Shown piece after piece: positions 18,300-27,411 of a stretch of 64,000 bases of DNA. Within the stretch, counting starts at the first letter, position 1; each line of letters begins with the position of its first letter. A program made the position numbers and the translations under genes. Origin of the DNA: Biformimicrobium ophioploci (GTDB lineage: Bacteria > Pseudomonadota > Gammaproteobacteria > Pseudomonadales > Cellvibrionaceae); NCBI RefSeq assembly GCF_030270605.1, contig NZ_BSYJ01000004.1:124001-188000 (forward strand). The letters are read 5' to 3'. The notes under the pieces are model-generated. The model had not been told where the DNA came from. It searched no databases and was given only the letters and a program-made list of their open reading frames with translations.

Positions 18300-20549
18300 C
18301 TAGGTCGAATGCGAGCCGATTCCGAGGCCAGCCAGGCCACTCGCCGCATTTTGCTTTTGTGCAAGCACGAGCTCTTCCGGCGTTGCATATTTCTCATCCC
18401 ATTCAATCAGCTTCTGGGTCATCAACCTGTGCCATACCGGTGGAACCAGTGTTAACAGCAAGGTAGAGAGGTATCCGCCAACCATGGTCGGCGCATCCGG
18501 CATCGGCAGCAGGTCCTCGTAGGGTATCTCGCCTTGCGCGTGATGGTGGGAGTGACGGCTGAGATTGAACATGGACCAGCTTGTCAGGCGCGCATTGGTG
18601 TTCCAGGAGTGGCGCGGTTGCACCGGCTGATCCTCCAGCCGCACCATACCGTAGTGCTCCATATAGTTGACGACTTCCAGCAGGGCCTTGCCGAAGAATG
18701 CGAGTGCCAGAAAGTAGAGCGCGCCGACAGGTCCGCCGATCAGGTAGGCAAGCACAAGCAGCGTTACGCTCATCATCTGTCCCCGCAGGTAGGCATTTCG
18801 GTGGGAAAAAACACAGTGTTTTTTACGCTGCAACCGTTCTCTTTCAATTTTCCAGGCGCTGATATTGCCTTCCACAGTGGAGGCGAGAATATGGTGGTAT
18901 ACGTTGCGTCCGCGCGGTGCCGTGGCGGGGTCGCGGGCGGTGGAGACATAGCGGTGATGGCCGTAGACATGCTCGATTGAAAAGGCCGTGTCAAAGCTGA
19001 ATGCCAGCAGCCAGCGTCCGATGCGCATGGATACCGGGTCCCAGGTCCTGTGGGTCAATTCATGTGCCGGAATGGTGCCGACCATACCGATCATCAGCCC
19101 GGTCAGCAGGAACACCGATAGCGCGTGCGGGCCGGTGGTTTGCCCCTTGGCTTCTAGCAGGTCGTAGCCGGACAGGCCTGAGAGCCACGCCCCGTAACCG
19201 AGCGGGTCCCCGGGGGAAAAACTCCAGACGGCATTGAATACGATGAGCGCCAGTAGCGGTAGCGCAAGCCATAATTGCGCGGTCAATAGCATCCTGTGTT
19301 TGAACCTGGGCGTGCGTAGGTCGTCTCCCGCCAGGGCGTCACCAAAGACATAGAAAGCCAGCACCGCGGCAAAGCCGAATGATGCGTTGGCGCCACCCGC
19401 CAGAATAGCCAGTGCACTGAACAGGCCGATTAGGTGGAACAGGCCGAACTTGAGGTAGTCACCCAGGTTGGCGGCAGGCCGGTCAACCCTGGGTACGGCT
19501 ACATCGCCGGAAAAACCGGTTTCGGTCGTGGGGTTCTGCGTGAGGAAACGGTCTGCATGGATACGCTCCGCTGCGATTCCCTTGTCGATCAAGCGGCGCT
19601 CGGCAGCATCGACCATTGGCGGCGGGCCACATAAATAAGCGGACGTCGCACCGTGAAGGTGCTCATCAATAAAGTCAGTCACAAGACCGTGTGCGCCGCT
19701 CCAGTCTTTGTCGCACTCATCTTCACTGTCAGTATTTGATAAAACCGGTACAAACGTGAAGGCTGGCCAGGTTTTTTCCAGGGCCCGCAGTTCCTCCAGA
19801 TAGTAGAGGTCACGACATTGCCGTGCCCCGAACAGCAGGGTTACCGGCCGCGATTCGCCGCGTTGCCAGGCCTCCTGCAGCATGGCGTAGATGGGGGCGA
19901 GGCCGCTGCCGCCGGCAATCATGATGACCGGCTCGGTGCCCGGTCTAAGCCAGAAGTCCCCGCCCGGTCCGCGCACGGATAGCTTTTCCCCCACGACATC
20001 CTCATCGACAATCCGTGTTGAGAAGGTGCCACCGGGAACGCGGCGCACGGCAAAACGCACGCGCTTCTCGTCACTGGGTGGGGATGAGAAAGAATAACTG
20101 CGTGTCGCCTGAGGCAGGGTCGCCAGCGTGAGCTGCGCAAACTGCCCGGCGCGATAATCGATTTTGTCTTCCAGCTGCACGTCGATCTGGGCGATGTCAT
20201 GCGTCAGCATCTGCTTCTGCACGATGTGCCCGTCAATGCGCGTGCCCTGCACATCCGCTGCGAGCTCGGCCGCGATCCTGACATCGGAGCGCGGCCGGCT
20301 CTGGCAGGCGAGGATATAGCCAGCGGCGATTTGTTCCTCTGTGAGGAGATAGCCGGTTTCGGTCATCTCGGTCACTTCCCCCTGCAGAAGCCGGCATTTG
20401 CAGGTGCCGCAGCCACCAACCCGGCACAGGTTAGGCAGCTCGATACCGTCCCGCAGCGCGGCCTCAAGGATAGTTTCGCCGGGGTTTACCTCGACGGCCT
20501 GATCATTGATGGTCGCCGTGACTGTTGCTTGGTGCCGGGTGCCGAACAT
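18300..20549 (-). CDS. Self-contained monooxygenase: [2Fe-2S] ferredoxin, FAD/NAD reductase and AlkB-like membrane hydroxylase in one chain
   Basis: A 749-residue three-part fusion. Residues 5-95 are a plant-type ferredoxin with Cys42, Cys47, Cys50 and Cys82. Residues ~100-340 are a ferredoxin-NADP reductase-like module with FAD motif RSYSFSSPP, NAD motif GGSGLAPIYAML and CGPPPM. Residues ~365-749 are a membrane-bound diiron hydroxylase/desaturase domain with several transmembrane helices and His boxes HELTHR (~496), HVYGHHRY (~528), NYMEHYG (~631) and RHSHHH (~668). These match alkane 1-monooxygenase more closely than acyl-lipid desaturases. Electrons would pass NAD(P)H to FAD to Fe-S to diiron inside one protein. 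The start has GAGGAG upstream. The AraC gene next door is divergent and probably controls it. The substrate (alkane, aromatic side chain or fatty acid) is not determined. Confidence 0.85.
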   Translation of the reverse strand: MFGTRHQATVTATINDQAVEVNPGETILEAALRDGIELPNLCRVGGCGTCKCRLLQGEVTEMTETGYLLTEEQIAAGYILACQSRPRSDVRIAAELAADVQGTRIDGHIVQKQMLTHDIAQIDVQLEDKIDYRAGQFAQLTLATLPQATRSYSFSSPPSDEKRVRFAVRRVPGGTFSTRIVDEDVVGEKLSVRGPGGDFWLRPGTEPVIMIAGGSGLAPIYAMLQEAWQRGESRPVTLLFGARQCRDLYYLEELRALEKTWPAFTFVPVLSNTDSEDECDKDWSGAHGLVTDFIDEHLHGATSAYLCGPPPMVDAAERRLIDKGIAAERIHADRFLTQNPTTETGFSGDVAVPRVDRPAANLGDYLKFGLFHLIGLFSALAILAGGANASFGFAAVLAFYVFGDALAGDDLRTPRFKHRMLLTAQLWLALPLLALIVFNAVWSFSPGDPLGYGAWLSGLSGYDLLEAKGQTTGPHALSVFLLTGLMIGMVGTIPAHELTHRTWDPVSMRIGRWLLAFSFDTAFSIEHVYGHHRYVSTARDPATAPRGRNVYHHILASTVEGNISAWKIERERLQRKKHCVFSHRNAYLRGQMMSVTLLVLAYLIGGPVGALYFLALAFFGKALLEVVNYMEHYGMVRLEDQPVQPRHSWNTNARLTSWSMFNLSRHSHHHAQGEIPYEDLLPMPDAPTMVGGYLSTLLLTLVPPVWHRLMTQKLIEWDEKYATPEELVLAQKQNAASGLAGLGIGSHST

Positions 20550-20606
20550 GCGCGCTCTCCTCTTTTATAACCGAACCTTAAGCAATTTCCGGTATGCGTC
20601 GGAGCG

Positions 20607-20641
20607 CATTACTTGACAAAAAGGGGTCATTAGTTGACAAA
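20607..20641. promoter_or_regulatory. Two 14-bp direct repeats 21 bp apart, probable AraC-type activator site
   Basis: CATTACTTGACAAA (20607-20620) and CATTAGTTGACAAA (20628-20641) differ at one base and are spaced exactly two helical turns apart, the usual geometry for AraC/XylS dimers. They lie 58-92 bases upstream of the hydroxylase fusion start and overlap the leader of the divergent regulator gene, so they could serve both activation of the fusion and autoregulation. Confidence 0.65.
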
Positions 20642-20647
20642 GGAGGC

Positions 20648-21661
20648 ATGACTGAAAAATTGATCTCCCTTCCGGCCCTGTACCTGCGCGAAGTTGCCAA
20701 CGTGGTGGGCGACTATGGTGTGGACAGTTCTGGCTGGCTCGATGCTCTGGGTATTGCACTGCCGGAGGACGGAGAGCAACCGGTAGAGTTGCCTTTGCGC
20801 GACCTCCGGAGGGTGGTGGTCGAAGGCAAGGCGCTGACAGATCCCGCGTCATTTGGCCTGCAGGTCGGGCAACGCCTGCTGGTGAACAGCCACGGCATGC
20901 TCGGCTATGCGGCGATGAACAGTGCCAGCCTGCGCCAGGTTACGGAGCTGATCGAACAGTTCCTGCTGTTGCGCACAAATCTGTTCACGTTAACGCATGA
21001 AATTGCGGGTGCTGAATTCCGGGTGGTAATACATGAGGTGGGAGATCTGGGGGAGGCCCGCCTGTGGGTGCTGGAGACCATCGTTCTGGCGGTCAAGAAT
21101 ATCTATGATTTTATTGCCATGGGCGATTGCCCCGTCCGCTATGCCACTTTTGCGATAGATGCGCCCCGGAACGCGCAGCGGATACAGAGTTTCCTGAAAA
21201 GCGAAGTCCGCTTCAATGCCTCCTGGACAGGATTTGCCCTGCCTCTGAGCGATATTGATCGCCCCCTGAAAATGGCCAACGCCAGTGGTTTTGCCGAAGC
21301 GACCAGGCTCTGCCTTCGCGAGCTCGATGAAAAGCATGGCAGCAGTAAGCTCAGTGACCGTATCCGGCGCATGCTGCTCAACAGTGTCGGTAATTTCCCT
21401 TCGCTGGAAACGACAGCCAGTAACCTGAACCTGACCCCGCGCACTATGCACCGCCGCCTGCTCAGTGAGGGCACCTCGTTCAAGGAGTTGCAGGAGGAAA
21501 CGCGGCATATGCTGGCGTTGCGTTACCTGCAGGCGCGGGAGATGTCGGTACAGGAAATTGCCTACATGCTCGGCTATTCCGATGTGGCGAATTTTCGTAG
21601 GGCATTCAAGCGCTGGGAGGGTGTCGCTCCGAAAACGTATCGAGAGAACATCGCGGGCTAG
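20648..21661 (+). CDS. AraC-family transcriptional regulator (Arabinose_bd/OruR-like)
   Basis: A 337-residue regulator. The N-terminal ~200 residues match the ligand-binding region of the OruR/'Arabinose_bd' subgroup (SHGMLGYAAMNSASLRQVTELIEQFLLLR). The C-terminal ~100 residues are the double helix-turn-helix (PSLETTASNLNLTPRTMHRRLLSEGTSFKEL and LALRYLQAREMSVQEIAYMLGYSDVANFRRAFKRWEGVAPKTYR). The start is uncertain: ATG 20648 has AGGAGG ending one base before it, which is unusually close, while the longer in-frame start at 20594 has no ribosome site. It is divergent from the hydroxylase fusion with direct repeats between them, so activation of that gene is the likely job. Confidence 0.88.
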   Translation: MTEKLISLPALYLREVANVVGDYGVDSSGWLDALGIALPEDGEQPVELPLRDLRRVVVEGKALTDPASFGLQVGQRLLVNSHGMLGYAAMNSASLRQVTELIEQFLLLRTNLFTLTHEIAGAEFRVVIHEVGDLGEARLWVLETIVLAVKNIYDFIAMGDCPVRYATFAIDAPRNAQRIQSFLKSEVRFNASWTGFALPLSDIDRPLKMANASGFAEATRLCLRELDEKHGSSKLSDRIRRMLLNSVGNFPSLETTASNLNLTPRTMHRRLLSEGTSFKELQEETRHMLALRYLQAREMSVQEIAYMLGYSDVANFRRAFKRWEGVAPKTYRENIAG

Positions 21662-21827
21662 ACCAGGGCATTTGGTGTGTGCCCGAACGGTCCTTTAGGG
21701 AAAGGCTCGGTCCTGTGGACGTGAGTGCGGTTGCTACAATTCCGGGGGGCAGTGAAAACCGTCGCTGGCCGCTTTTCACGTAGCTTCTCTTTATCTCATG
21801 ACAGAAATCCACGGCAGGACTCTGGTA

Positions 21828-23741
21828 ATGCTTATTCGGGCTTTCATCACGCTATTTCTCTCCATATTTCTGTCCCTGTTATGTATTGGCTCAGTACTCG
21901 GGCAGGGCCACGCAGGCGAAGTCGCGATTGATCGTGACGACGTAAAGCTCGGAAACAAGCATTACTCGCCGTTTGTCGGCAAGTCTTACCCCAATCGGGT
22001 GTACTGGGGCGATACGCACCTGCATACGTCTTATTCCACAGACGCAGGCATGATCGGTAATGTGCTCGGTCCAGAGGAGGCTTTCCGCTTTGCCCGCGGG
22101 CAAAAAGTCCGCGCCTCCCTCGGTGAATTTGCGCAGCTGGTGCGGCCACTGGACTTTCTTGTGGTGGCCGACCATGCCGAGAACCTTGGGCTCGCACCGA
22201 TGATTGCCGAGTCCAACCCGCAGCTGCTTGCGAGCCCATGGGGCCGGGAGATCCATGACCTCGTTCGCAAGGGAGATTCGCTCGCCGCGTTCGTCAAGTG
22301 GGGCGAATCCATGCAAGAAAACATTGACCCGCTCGATGATGACGATCTTACACGCACCTTCTGGAACCGCATCGTCGAGAGTGCTGAAAGGTACAACGAG
22401 CCCGGGGTATTCACGACCCTGCATGGCTTCGAGTGGACCTCGGCCAGGGATGCCAACAACCTGCACCGGGTTGTCATGTTTCGCGACGGTGCGGACAGGG
22501 TGAAGGATATGGTGCCGTTCTCAAATTACGATAGTTCCGACCCCGAGGACCTGTGGAGCTGGATGAAAGGCTACGAGACGCGGACGGGTGGGAAAATCAT
22601 GGCCTTTCCCCACAACGGTAACCTTTCCAACGGGCTGATGTTCAATGATGTTCGGGAGAACGGCAAGCCGATTGATGCTGCCTATGCCGAGCGCCGGATG
22701 CGTTGGGAACCGCTTTACGAGGTCACCCAGATCAAGGGTGATGGGGAAACACATCCAGCACTTTCACCAAATGACGAGTTTGCGGACTACTACACGTGGG
22801 ATCGAGGTAACTTCGGTACGGAGCTCAAGACGCCGGACATGCTGCCGCGAGAGTATGCGCGAACGGCGCTTGCTCGCGGCCTGAAATATGAGGCGGAGAT
22901 CGGCGTCAATCCATTCAAGTTTGGCATGATCGGGTCTACAGACAGCCATACCTCGCTGGCGACCGCTCGCGAAGACAATTTCTTCGGCAAGGCGACGCTC
23001 GGGGAGCCCGGTGGCGGTAAGGAGCGTTACGAGGAAAATATCATCCAGCCCGATTACCTGGGCGAGGAGATCGCCGTCAGGCACTATGAATCCCTGGCCT
23101 CTGGTCTGGCTGCTGCTTGGGCGCGGGAAAATACCCGCGAGGCAATCTGGGACGCCTTCAAACGCAAGGAAGTCTATGCGACAACGGGACCGCGGATGAC
23201 CGTAAGGGTGTTCGCCGGCTGGGACTTCAAAGAGGACGAAATCCATCGGCCGGACTTCGCTGCGGAGGGTTACGCGCGGGGTGTGCCTATGGGGGGCGAT
23301 CTGTTGAAGGGCCCGGATGGAGTCGCGCCTCGCTTTATGGTGCGGGCATTGCGTGATCCGGATGGCGCCAACCTTGATCGTATACAGGTCATCAAGGGCT
23401 GGGTGGATGCCGGCGGCAAGCCGCAAACCCGGGTGTTTGATATAGCCGGGTCAGGTGAACGACAGCTGGATGCGGATGGCAAGTTGCCGCCCGTGGGGAG
23501 CACCGTGAGTGGGGCAGACTACACCAACACTATTGGTGCCGCCGCCATTGCCGCGCATTGGGTGGATCCGGAATTCGACCCGAAGCAGCGGGCCTATTAC
23601 TACGTGCGTGTTCTGGAGATACCGACGCCGTCATGGTTGGCATACGACAAGGCACATTACGGCAATATCGACCTTCCCGATGACGCCGTGCTGGTTCAGC
23701 AGGAGCGCGCCTACACTTCGCCGATTTGGTACACGCCTTAA
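21828..23741 (+). CDS. Exported DUF3604-family protein (PHP-like metal hydrolase)
   Basis: About 637 residues, with a signal peptide starting at MLIRAFITLFLSIFLSLL and ending near VLGQG. A longer start at 21798 adds ten residues. The mature protein belongs to the DUF3604 family. YWGDTHLHTSYSTDAG carries a His-x-His pair like PHP phosphoesterases, followed by LVVADHAE, AFPHNGN and MIGSTDSHTS, each with candidate metal ligands. The biochemical activity of this family is not established to my knowledge; a metal-dependent hydrolase in the periplasm is the natural reading. It lies between the AraC/hydroxylase pair and the porin of the aconitase X operon, with which it converges. No terminator is obvious after it. 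Confidence 0.8.
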   Translation: MLIRAFITLFLSIFLSLLCIGSVLGQGHAGEVAIDRDDVKLGNKHYSPFVGKSYPNRVYWGDTHLHTSYSTDAGMIGNVLGPEEAFRFARGQKVRASLGEFAQLVRPLDFLVVADHAENLGLAPMIAESNPQLLASPWGREIHDLVRKGDSLAAFVKWGESMQENIDPLDDDDLTRTFWNRIVESAERYNEPGVFTTLHGFEWTSARDANNLHRVVMFRDGADRVKDMVPFSNYDSSDPEDLWSWMKGYETRTGGKIMAFPHNGNLSNGLMFNDVRENGKPIDAAYAERRMRWEPLYEVTQIKGDGETHPALSPNDEFADYYTWDRGNFGTELKTPDMLPREYARTALARGLKYEAEIGVNPFKFGMIGSTDSHTSLATAREDNFFGKATLGEPGGGKERYEENIIQPDYLGEEIAVRHYESLASGLAAAWARENTREAIWDAFKRKEVYATTGPRMTVRVFAGWDFKEDEIHRPDFAAEGYARGVPMGGDLLKGPDGVAPRFMVRALRDPDGANLDRIQVIKGWVDAGGKPQTRVFDIAGSGERQLDADGKLPPVGSTVSGADYTNTIGAAAIAAHWVDPEFDPKQRAYYYVRVLEIPTPSWLAYDKAHYGNIDLPDDAVLVQQERAYTSPIWYTP

Positions 23742-23821
23742 TGGGCTGGCCCCTGCCGGATCACCGGTTTTAACTAGCTACTTTTTATCGCCTTGCTGTG
23801 GAAAGTGGCGAGCGGAACCAG

Positions 23822-25120
23822 CTATATAGCGACCCGCAGTTTTAGCTGCGGAATCACCATGGAATTCTCATCCTGGTTCAACGCCGGCTGTAAAATCAGG
23901 TGTACACCTGGCGTTACCCAGATGTTGTTGGTGAAGCGTATTCTCCAGTACAACTCCAGACCATGTTGGTCGCGTACAGGCTCTTCAAAGATACTTTCAA
24001 TGGGTTTCATATAGAGAAAGCTGAAAGCGGCCTCGCCCTGTATGTCAAACGGATCCAGATAGGCCGCCCCGGCAGCTAGCGTGTGTTTGGCGACCGTTCC
24101 GCTAACACCGCCGCCCTCCGCAGTGTTGTAGGTATAACCTCCGAAACCCACCCAGCGGTTCCACTGCTTTGCGCCATAGAGCCTGACGCCACCGCCGGCC
24201 TTGTTAGGCAGGATGTCCGGTGAGCGGGTGCTGCGCTCGTCCGCATAGAACAGCAGCAGGTGCACATGGTCATAGTCATCTTTGGCTCGTTCCCAGTCGT
24301 AACCTACCTCGAGCCCGTAGAAGAATTCTCCGCGATCAACGGTGCCCCAGTCGAACCCTTGCAGGTTCGGGTCACCATTCAGGTCATTGAGGGATCCGGC
24401 GATATACAGGCCGGATCCCTTTTCTTTGTCTGGCCACCACTTGAACCCCGCGCCGAAACCAAAAGTTGGATAGGGGACGCTTTCGTGAAAAGCCCAGGGG
24501 CCGGTGGTAAACGATACCCGGGAATCCTTGAAACGCATCGGATTCAGCAATGTGGTTACCACCTGGTTGCCAACCCGCAGCATCACTTTGTCGTCCCCCG
24601 GGCTCAGGTGTTGCTCCCAGTAGAGGTTCTCAATGGCGAAGTCCCAGGTGGTGAACTCAACGTTTCCAGTGAGGCTGCCGACTTGGGCCTGCCCGAAAGT
24701 GGCGGGGGCGGCATTACTGCCGACGGGCCCCCGTTCAAACATGCTGAAGACAAGGGTGCCCTCGCTGTCAGAGCCTCTGTTCAGCAGGGTCCATTTGCCG
24801 AGGAAGCCCCACCAATCGCCGAGTGCGGTGTCATAGGTAGCGTCCGGCAGTACCTCAGAAGCGCGTTGGCCGAGTATCTGGTAACTGAACCCGAATCTCA
24901 GCCCGTGCTTTTCGTAGATGTCGTCTTTGGCATCGAACCAGGATTGCGGGATACCGAAAGGGATCAAGGCACCGGGCGTGGGTGCGATGTCGTCCAGTAC
25001 GTTTCCGGCTTCGATCGGATTATTGTCGCGGCGCTGGGCCTGGCAGTGTTGCGCGAAGCTGGCCAGCAGTACAGCGGCAAGCACAAACCTGCAAAGAACA
25101 TGCGCGGCCGATGAGGTCAC
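23822..25120 (-). CDS. OprB-like carbohydrate-selective porin
   Basis: About 432 residues from a GTG start at 25120, which has AGGAGGG 8 bases upstream. The signal peptide is FVLAAVLLASFAQHCQAQ. The body matches the carbohydrate porin (OprB) family: an N-terminal GIPQSWFDAKDDIYEKHGLRFGFSYQILGQ, GDWWGFLGKWTLLNRG, NLYWEQHL, DKVMLRVGNQV, and a strand-rich barrel ending LRVAI. Such porins pass sugars and small organic acids through the outer membrane. It is the last gene of an operon with aconitase X subunits and an SDR-like protein, 80 bases after the small subunit gene, and may supply that system's substrate. Confidence 0.85.
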   Translation of the reverse strand: MTSSAAHVLCRFVLAAVLLASFAQHCQAQRRDNNPIEAGNVLDDIAPTPGALIPFGIPQSWFDAKDDIYEKHGLRFGFSYQILGQRASEVLPDATYDTALGDWWGFLGKWTLLNRGSDSEGTLVFSMFERGPVGSNAAPATFGQAQVGSLTGNVEFTTWDFAIENLYWEQHLSPGDDKVMLRVGNQVVTTLLNPMRFKDSRVSFTTGPWAFHESVPYPTFGFGAGFKWWPDKEKGSGLYIAGSLNDLNGDPNLQGFDWGTVDRGEFFYGLEVGYDWERAKDDYDHVHLLLFYADERSTRSPDILPNKAGGGVRLYGAKQWNRWVGFGGYTYNTAEGGGVSGTVAKHTLAAGAAYLDPFDIQGEAAFSFLYMKPIESIFEEPVRDQHGLELYWRIRFTNNIWVTPGVHLILQPALNQDENSMVIPQLKLRVAI

Positions 25121-25200
25121 AGGCGCACCCTCCTGGCAATTGTGGCTGTCAGGCAATGGCTGTAGGGTGGCAATTTGAACGCAGCCGCTCGGCCCGTGCA

Positions 25201-25650
25201 TCAACCGACTTCAACCGTGCCATCTTCTTGGACGGAAATCGGGTCGCCCATCTTGACCACTTCGAGAAACTCGTCGCCGAGCATATCGATGGTTACGATG
25301 CGCTGTTCCTTCCAGATGTCTGCCATGAGTACGCCGGCCGCGGCGAGGGTATCGATGGGTTTGGAAAACAACAGGGCCTCAGGGCCGACCCCAATCGCCT
25401 TCATCCCCATCAGGCACATGCCGCCCATGGTCGAACCAACTGTCGTCGGCGTGCACAGGATCGCGCCCGCCAGGTCCTTGCCGAACAGTTCTTTGTTGCT
25501 GGCGTCGGTACAGGGTGCGGCATCGGTGCGGCCCGCGAACATGTTCTCCGTGTAGGAGCCGCTGGTATTGAACGCCTGCTTGGATACTGTCGCTTTGCCT
25601 GTGACCTTGCCCGGTAATACCACCCGGCCCTTGAATGTCTTTTTTGCCAT
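25201..25650 (-). CDS. Aconitase X small subunit (swivel domain)
   Basis: A 149-residue protein matching the aconitase X swivel domain: KGRVVLPGKVTGKATVSKQAFNTSGSY at the start, then the segment CTPTTVGSTMGGMCL, which corresponds to the conserved loop holding the catalytic Ser of the family (usually GRGSSSGS, here changed to VGSTMGG), and a C-terminal MGDPISVQEDGTVEV. Aconitase X enzymes dehydrate hydroxyacids; characterised ones act on mevalonate 5-phosphate in archaea and cis-3-hydroxy-L-proline in bacteria. It has no signal peptide, although its partner does. It lies 62 bases after the large-subunit gene. Confidence 0.85.
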   Translation of the reverse strand: MAKKTFKGRVVLPGKVTGKATVSKQAFNTSGSYTENMFAGRTDAAPCTDASNKELFGKDLAGAILCTPTTVGSTMGGMCLMGMKAIGVGPEALLFSKPIDTLAAAGVLMADIWKEQRIVTIDMLGDEFLEVVKMGDPISVQEDGTVEVG

Positions 25651-25712
25651 GCTCTTCGTGCTCTCTAGCGTTTACTTCCAGTATTTTTTGCAGCGCTCAT
25701 ACGAGGCCGGCT

Positions 25713-27320
25713 TCAAGCGGGTAATTTTCCGGTCATGGCAATCTGCAGGAGATCGTCATCACCGAAAAGTCGCAGTCTCGAATAGAAGCGGGCTTTGTTT
25801 GAATTGGTCACGCCGCGGTCAATATCCGCCATGCCCTTGAGCCCCTGGTAAGCAGGGGTGCAGATGGTAGTAAAATGTATGCCGGCGCGGAGTACGTCCC
25901 GCAGCAGGATCGGGTGCTGGTCCAGCAGTTTATTCCTGACCACGATGGGGCAGGCCATGATCACCGGAATTGCAACCTTGTCCTGCCCCGCCTCTTTGAG
26001 GGCCCCGTCGAGCTTCTTGCTCCAATAGAGGATCTCTTCATAGGTATTGTGCGGGCAGCCGAGGTACACGGCGGTCGGATCGCCCTCCGGGTCTTTCCAC
26101 AGGTTCTGGAAAGTGCCCATGACCCGCTCCAGTTCTGCGTCGTCAATGACATAGGTCTGGTAATCATCAGTGAGGAGATCGCGGCCCTGGGCTTTTGCTT
26201 CGGGGGTGATATTTTCCACGTGATACAGGCCGACCGCACCGCTGGAAGCCGTGGAAGAGCCAAACGCTTTCAGTTTGCCCATTGAGACCAGGTCAGGCGC
26301 GCCGTCCTTCATGCCGATCCACTGATCGATGCCGGTGACATAAGGGATTTGTTCGACAACCTTGGTGCCGACCGCACCGCCGAGAGCACCCCAATGGGGT
26401 TCCTTGGACAGCCTGACATCTATATGCCACTTGGCTTTGCGGCCTTCGTCGACCAGCACCCCAAAGGCAGGAACCTTGCCGGCAATCGCGCACAGGACTT
26501 CCATACCGGTTGCCATGCGGTTGATACGCAGCCCCAGTACCGAATTGCCGTAATTCACTGCCGAGGACTCGGCCCACGACACCACCGAGCCGGTTTCGGG
26601 AATATTGCCGACTTCCGGCAGATAGCAGGCGCAGCTCCAAACATCCAGCGGCCTCGCACCCAGGCGAGTGTGGACCTGGATGAGACGCCCCTGCATCGGG
26701 TAGCTGTCCAGCATCATGTTTCTCTTTACCGGGTCCTGCCCCACGGTGTAGAGATCCAGTGGCATCGGGTTGACGGTGTAGGGCGCATGCGCCTTGAGGC
26801 CGGCATCCGCAATTTCCTCAAACATCTCCAGCACCGGCTCGACCCAGGGCCCGCCGGTGTAGAGAGATGAGTGCGGTGCGCCGTTACAATCTACAAGCCG
26901 CTCGGCACCGAAGAGTTCGCCATGCTTGACGATTGTCTTCAGAACCTTGGCCATGGTTTCGCCCTTGCTGCCATTGAGGATGTCCTGCTCCTCCTGGGTC
27001 AGGGTCATCTTGTGGGGCTTGTCGGGATCGTGCTGTTTCAGGCCCGCATCTGAACCGGTGCCGGTCAGATTGTCAGCGATGGGCTTGCCCTCGGGGTCGA
27101 TGCCGAACTGGTCACAGTGAACTACATCGTTAGCACCGGGATCCTTGAAAGACCGGTTGGAAATGCTGAAACCTTTACGCTTATCGGTCGATGATTGGGT
27201 GTCTGGCGTGGGTGGCGCAGTGGTTGTGCTTGCGGGTACCGCTGCATCCTGCTTGCCGCACCCGGTGGCCGAGGCAAGAGCGACTGTGGGGATTAGCTTC
27301 ACGAAATCTCTGCGTTTCAC
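25713..27320 (-). CDS. Aconitase X large (catalytic) subunit with Tat signal
   Basis: About 535 residues from GTG 27320 (AGAGG upstream). Residues ~75-530 match the aconitase X catalytic domain: DCNGAPHSSLYTGGPW, CACYLPEVGNIPETGSVVSWAESSAVNYGNSVLGLRINR (read as two adjacent pieces), YLGCPHNTYEEILYW and several conserved Cys that could hold an Fe-S cluster. The N-terminus is MKRRDFVKLIPTVALASATGC: a twin-arginine motif (RRDFVK), a hydrophobic stretch and a possible lipobox Cys, followed by a Pro/Thr linker. This predicts Tat export and perhaps lipid anchoring, which is unusual for a family treated as cytoplasmic. It is co-directional with the SDR-like gene 91 bases upstream and the small subunit downstream. 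Confidence 0.85.
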   Translation of the reverse strand: MKRRDFVKLIPTVALASATGCGKQDAAVPASTTTAPPTPDTQSSTDKRKGFSISNRSFKDPGANDVVHCDQFGIDPEGKPIADNLTGTGSDAGLKQHDPDKPHKMTLTQEEQDILNGSKGETMAKVLKTIVKHGELFGAERLVDCNGAPHSSLYTGGPWVEPVLEMFEEIADAGLKAHAPYTVNPMPLDLYTVGQDPVKRNMMLDSYPMQGRLIQVHTRLGARPLDVWSCACYLPEVGNIPETGSVVSWAESSAVNYGNSVLGLRINRMATGMEVLCAIAGKVPAFGVLVDEGRKAKWHIDVRLSKEPHWGALGGAVGTKVVEQIPYVTGIDQWIGMKDGAPDLVSMGKLKAFGSSTASSGAVGLYHVENITPEAKAQGRDLLTDDYQTYVIDDAELERVMGTFQNLWKDPEGDPTAVYLGCPHNTYEEILYWSKKLDGALKEAGQDKVAIPVIMACPIVVRNKLLDQHPILLRDVLRAGIHFTTICTPAYQGLKGMADIDRGVTNSNKARFYSRLRLFGDDDLLQIAMTGKLPA

Positions 27321-27411
27321 AGCGTACCTCTTGTGCCAGTGTGGCTCGTCTGTTTGTCGGTTTTCCGGCCGACGTTTTAGGGTTTCTGAATTTTTGATTT
27401 GGCGACAGCGA

